NCBI GenBank assembly: GCA_030146605.1
Contig: JASLBO010000537.1
Location: 1 to 8,539 of the forward strand
Direction of reading: 5' to 3'
DNA length: 8,539 nt
Origin: Sphingomonas sp.
GTDB lineage: Bacteria; Pseudomonadota; Alphaproteobacteria; Sphingomonadales; Sphingomonadaceae
Of the stretch, positions 8,301 through 8,539 are shown piece after piece. The notes under the pieces were generated by a model that did no database searches, was not told the origin of the DNA, and worked only from the letters and a program-made list of their open reading frames with translations. A program made the position numbers and the translations under genes. Position 1 is the stretch's first letter. Each line of letters starts with the position of its first letter.

Positions 8301-8342
8301 GGTTGCGGCAAGCAACCCGGCCAATAGGCAGCGCATCTCCAT
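5313..8342 (-). CDS. Secreted GH55-type double beta-helix hydrolase fused to SMP-30/gluconolactonase-like propeller
   Basis: A 1009-residue predicted secreted enzyme. Start ATG 8342 follows AAGGAG by 6 nt; ATG 8345 and GTG 8360 are in frame but poorer. A signal peptide covers about 1-25 (MRCLLAGLLAATAL...AQA). Two GH55/Pectate_lyase_3 modules follow: the first from about 40 (GDGSADDTAAIQQAFD near 46, FLPSGKYRISRT near 73), the second from about 382 (GDGQTDDTAAIQRAID, FPAGFYKVTD). VEHH and QTE place E582 and E605 23 residues apart, as in GH55 exo-beta-1,3-glucanases. From about 725 to the end the sequence changes to SMP-30/NHL-like propeller blades (VDAQGALYFIDRRFQRI, LAVDASGHLLVLSS, VAVDAQGRVYVANG, LFGGPDRRTLFILTHHALY). 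Typical GH55 enzymes end after the two helices, so the extra 280 or so residues are unusual. The TonB receptor gene follows 298 bp downstream. The glycan-cleaving role is well supported by fold; substrate and propeller activity are inferred. Confidence 0.93.
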   Translation of the reverse strand: MEMRCLLAGLLAATALTAPAPAQAQGASVFPTAPAEPGAVTVKAVGDGSADDTAAIQQAFDQARNKTGHGLVFLPSGKYRISRTLVVPAGVRVYGVGRSRPVILLGANTPGFQQGVSTMIVFGGEAQYQAGPVPVPVPTIVPRDKIVRDAHSGTFYSSMRNIDVEIGAGNPAAAGVRFRMAQHAFLSDMEFRLGTAFAGVYQAGNVIENVHFKGGRYGIVTEKTSPAWQFTLIDSTFDGQSDAAIREHEVDLTLVNVAIRNTPVGIEIDRGYSDSLWGKDVRFEKVSRAAVVISNENNVFTQIGFENALAVDTPVFARFRDSARTIEGKGKAYKVASFSYGLTVPELGQMGSYATEADIQPLRALPARRKPAIRALPSMANWVNIRTLGVVGDGQTDDTAAIQRAIDTRRILYFPAGFYKVTDGLKLRADTVLIGLHPALTQLYIPDDNPRHAGLGSVLPILETPRGGDNILSGLGLFTGRVNPRASALLWRSGEHSLVEDLKIMGGGGTPTADGKPLGTLSARSGDPVTDGRMDAQYPSIWVTDGGGGTFADVWSPNTFASAGFMVTNTSTPGHVYEMSVEHHARNEFVLDNVQNWEFLAPQTEQEVGDGPNAIGLEIRNSRNLLFANYHGYRVTRSYAPARSAVKLFNSSDIRFRNVHVNAESGYASCDDEGCGTFLRASKYPFDNAIEDVSRKLVVREREFARLDIGPAERSIVAPAPGAVPVDKVAEGFWSISGAAVDAQGALYFIDRRFQRIHRFTEARGLEVVRDHALDPVNLAVDASGHLLVLSSLGPKGAVYSLDPKGPPDQLTVIKPTPMRSAAQARTLLPVNWWNNGEFRDQLDHQSYQFTTLAEMFAREVGTPKAQEYVSPDGSLALPAFRVWQQGPIDHVGWRWSNGLNANGLVSGRQGERLFVTNGSENITYSGTVGAGGTLADLKPFANRGGESVAVDAQGRVYVANGQVFVYGPDGKEAGRIDVPERPLQILFGGPDRRTLFILTHHALYAARP

Positions 8343-8348
8343 CATACT

Positions 8349-8354
8349 CTCCTT
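8349..8354 (-). promoter_or_regulatory. Ribosome binding site of the GH55-propeller gene
   Basis: AAGGAG on the minus strand. The spacing is 6 nt to ATG 8342 and 3 nt to ATG 8345, and the GTG at 8360 lies upstream of the site. This favours 8342, or less likely 8345, as the true start. Confidence 0.7.
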
Positions 8355-8400
8355 CGCCACTCGACCAGGCTTGGCTAACCCGCGGCCCGACGCGTGGCAC

Positions 8401-8418
8401 CTGCGACCAAGGTCGTAG
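8401..8418 (-). promoter_or_regulatory. Candidate operator dyad upstream of the GH55-propeller gene
   Basis: CTGCGACCAAGGTCGTAG is an 18-bp palindrome with one mismatched arm position and a central AA. It is centred about 67 bp before the start codon at 8342. It shares 14 of 17 positions with the dyad in front of the TonB receptor and has the same orientation, so the two genes are plausibly controlled by one dimeric regulator. No clear sigma-70 -10 element is visible between it and the start. Confidence 0.55.
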
Positions 8419-8539
8419 TTTTCAGCCGTTCGAGGCCGATCCAGAAAGCCCGCAGCATCGGCCGCGGTGCGCCCCCGGGAGAGTCCCGGCTCCAGAGGAC
8501 GCCCGATTTGCCGCCCAGCACCGCCCCCGCCCCGCCTTA
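8419..8539. other. Right-edge region without recognisable gene
   Basis: GC-rich sequence upstream of the first gene. Minus-strand frames stay partly open but give no family I recognise, and the plus-strand frames look non-coding. A 6-bp perfect hairpin with a 3-nt loop (CCGGGA / TCCCGG, 8475-8480 with 8484-8489) is the only structure seen. The end or beginning of a neighbouring gene beyond the edge cannot be excluded. Confidence 0.4.

Noticed and set aside
4506..8327. Plus-strand open frame of 1273 codons
   Set aside because: It is antisense to the receptor N-terminus and the whole GH55-propeller gene. Its translation is Arg/Ala/Asp-rich with no domain, and it crosses the intergenic palindromes. 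Long antisense frames are expected opposite GC-rich codons.

Overview
The window looks like chromosomal DNA of a GC-rich alphaproteobacterium, most likely a sphingomonad (Sphingomonas/Novosphingobium type). This rests on overall character: GC-rich codons, short Ala-rich Sec signal peptides ending in AQA, a long TonB-dependent receptor with a DDIVITGSRI-type N-terminus, and short G/C-rich intergenic palindromes. No marker gene is present to prove it.

Three genes fill the window, all on the minus strand. In order of transcription they are: (1) 8342-5313, a secreted 1009-residue protein with two tandem beta-helix modules of glycoside hydrolase family 55 type followed by a C-terminal SMP-30/gluconolactonase-like beta-propeller; (2) 5014-2036, a 992-residue TonB-dependent outer-membrane receptor; (3) 1966 to the left edge, a second GH55-type protein, paralogous to the first over the whole visible 655 residues and cut by the window end. 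Both paralogues keep the GH55-like pair of glutamates, in a VEH motif and a QTE motif 23 residues apart.

The layout enzyme - transporter - enzyme suggests a small locus for capture and breakdown of a polysaccharide. A beta-1,3-glucan is the obvious guess from the known GH55 activity, but the substrate is inferred and not shown.

The 298-bp gap between genes 1 and 2 holds four successive hairpin-forming palindromes and, nearer the receptor, a 16-bp dyad. Nearly the same dyad (14 of 17 positions, same orientation) lies upstream of gene 1, and both are centred about 70 bp before the start codon. This is the best candidate for a shared operator. Between genes 2 and 3 an intrinsic terminator ends almost on the Shine-Dalgarno sequence of gene 3, so gene 3 needs either read-through or a promoter inside the end of the receptor gene. 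The right-hand 120 bp hold no recognisable gene.

Long plus-strand ORFs, including one of 1273 codons, are antisense shadows of these genes and are not annotated.
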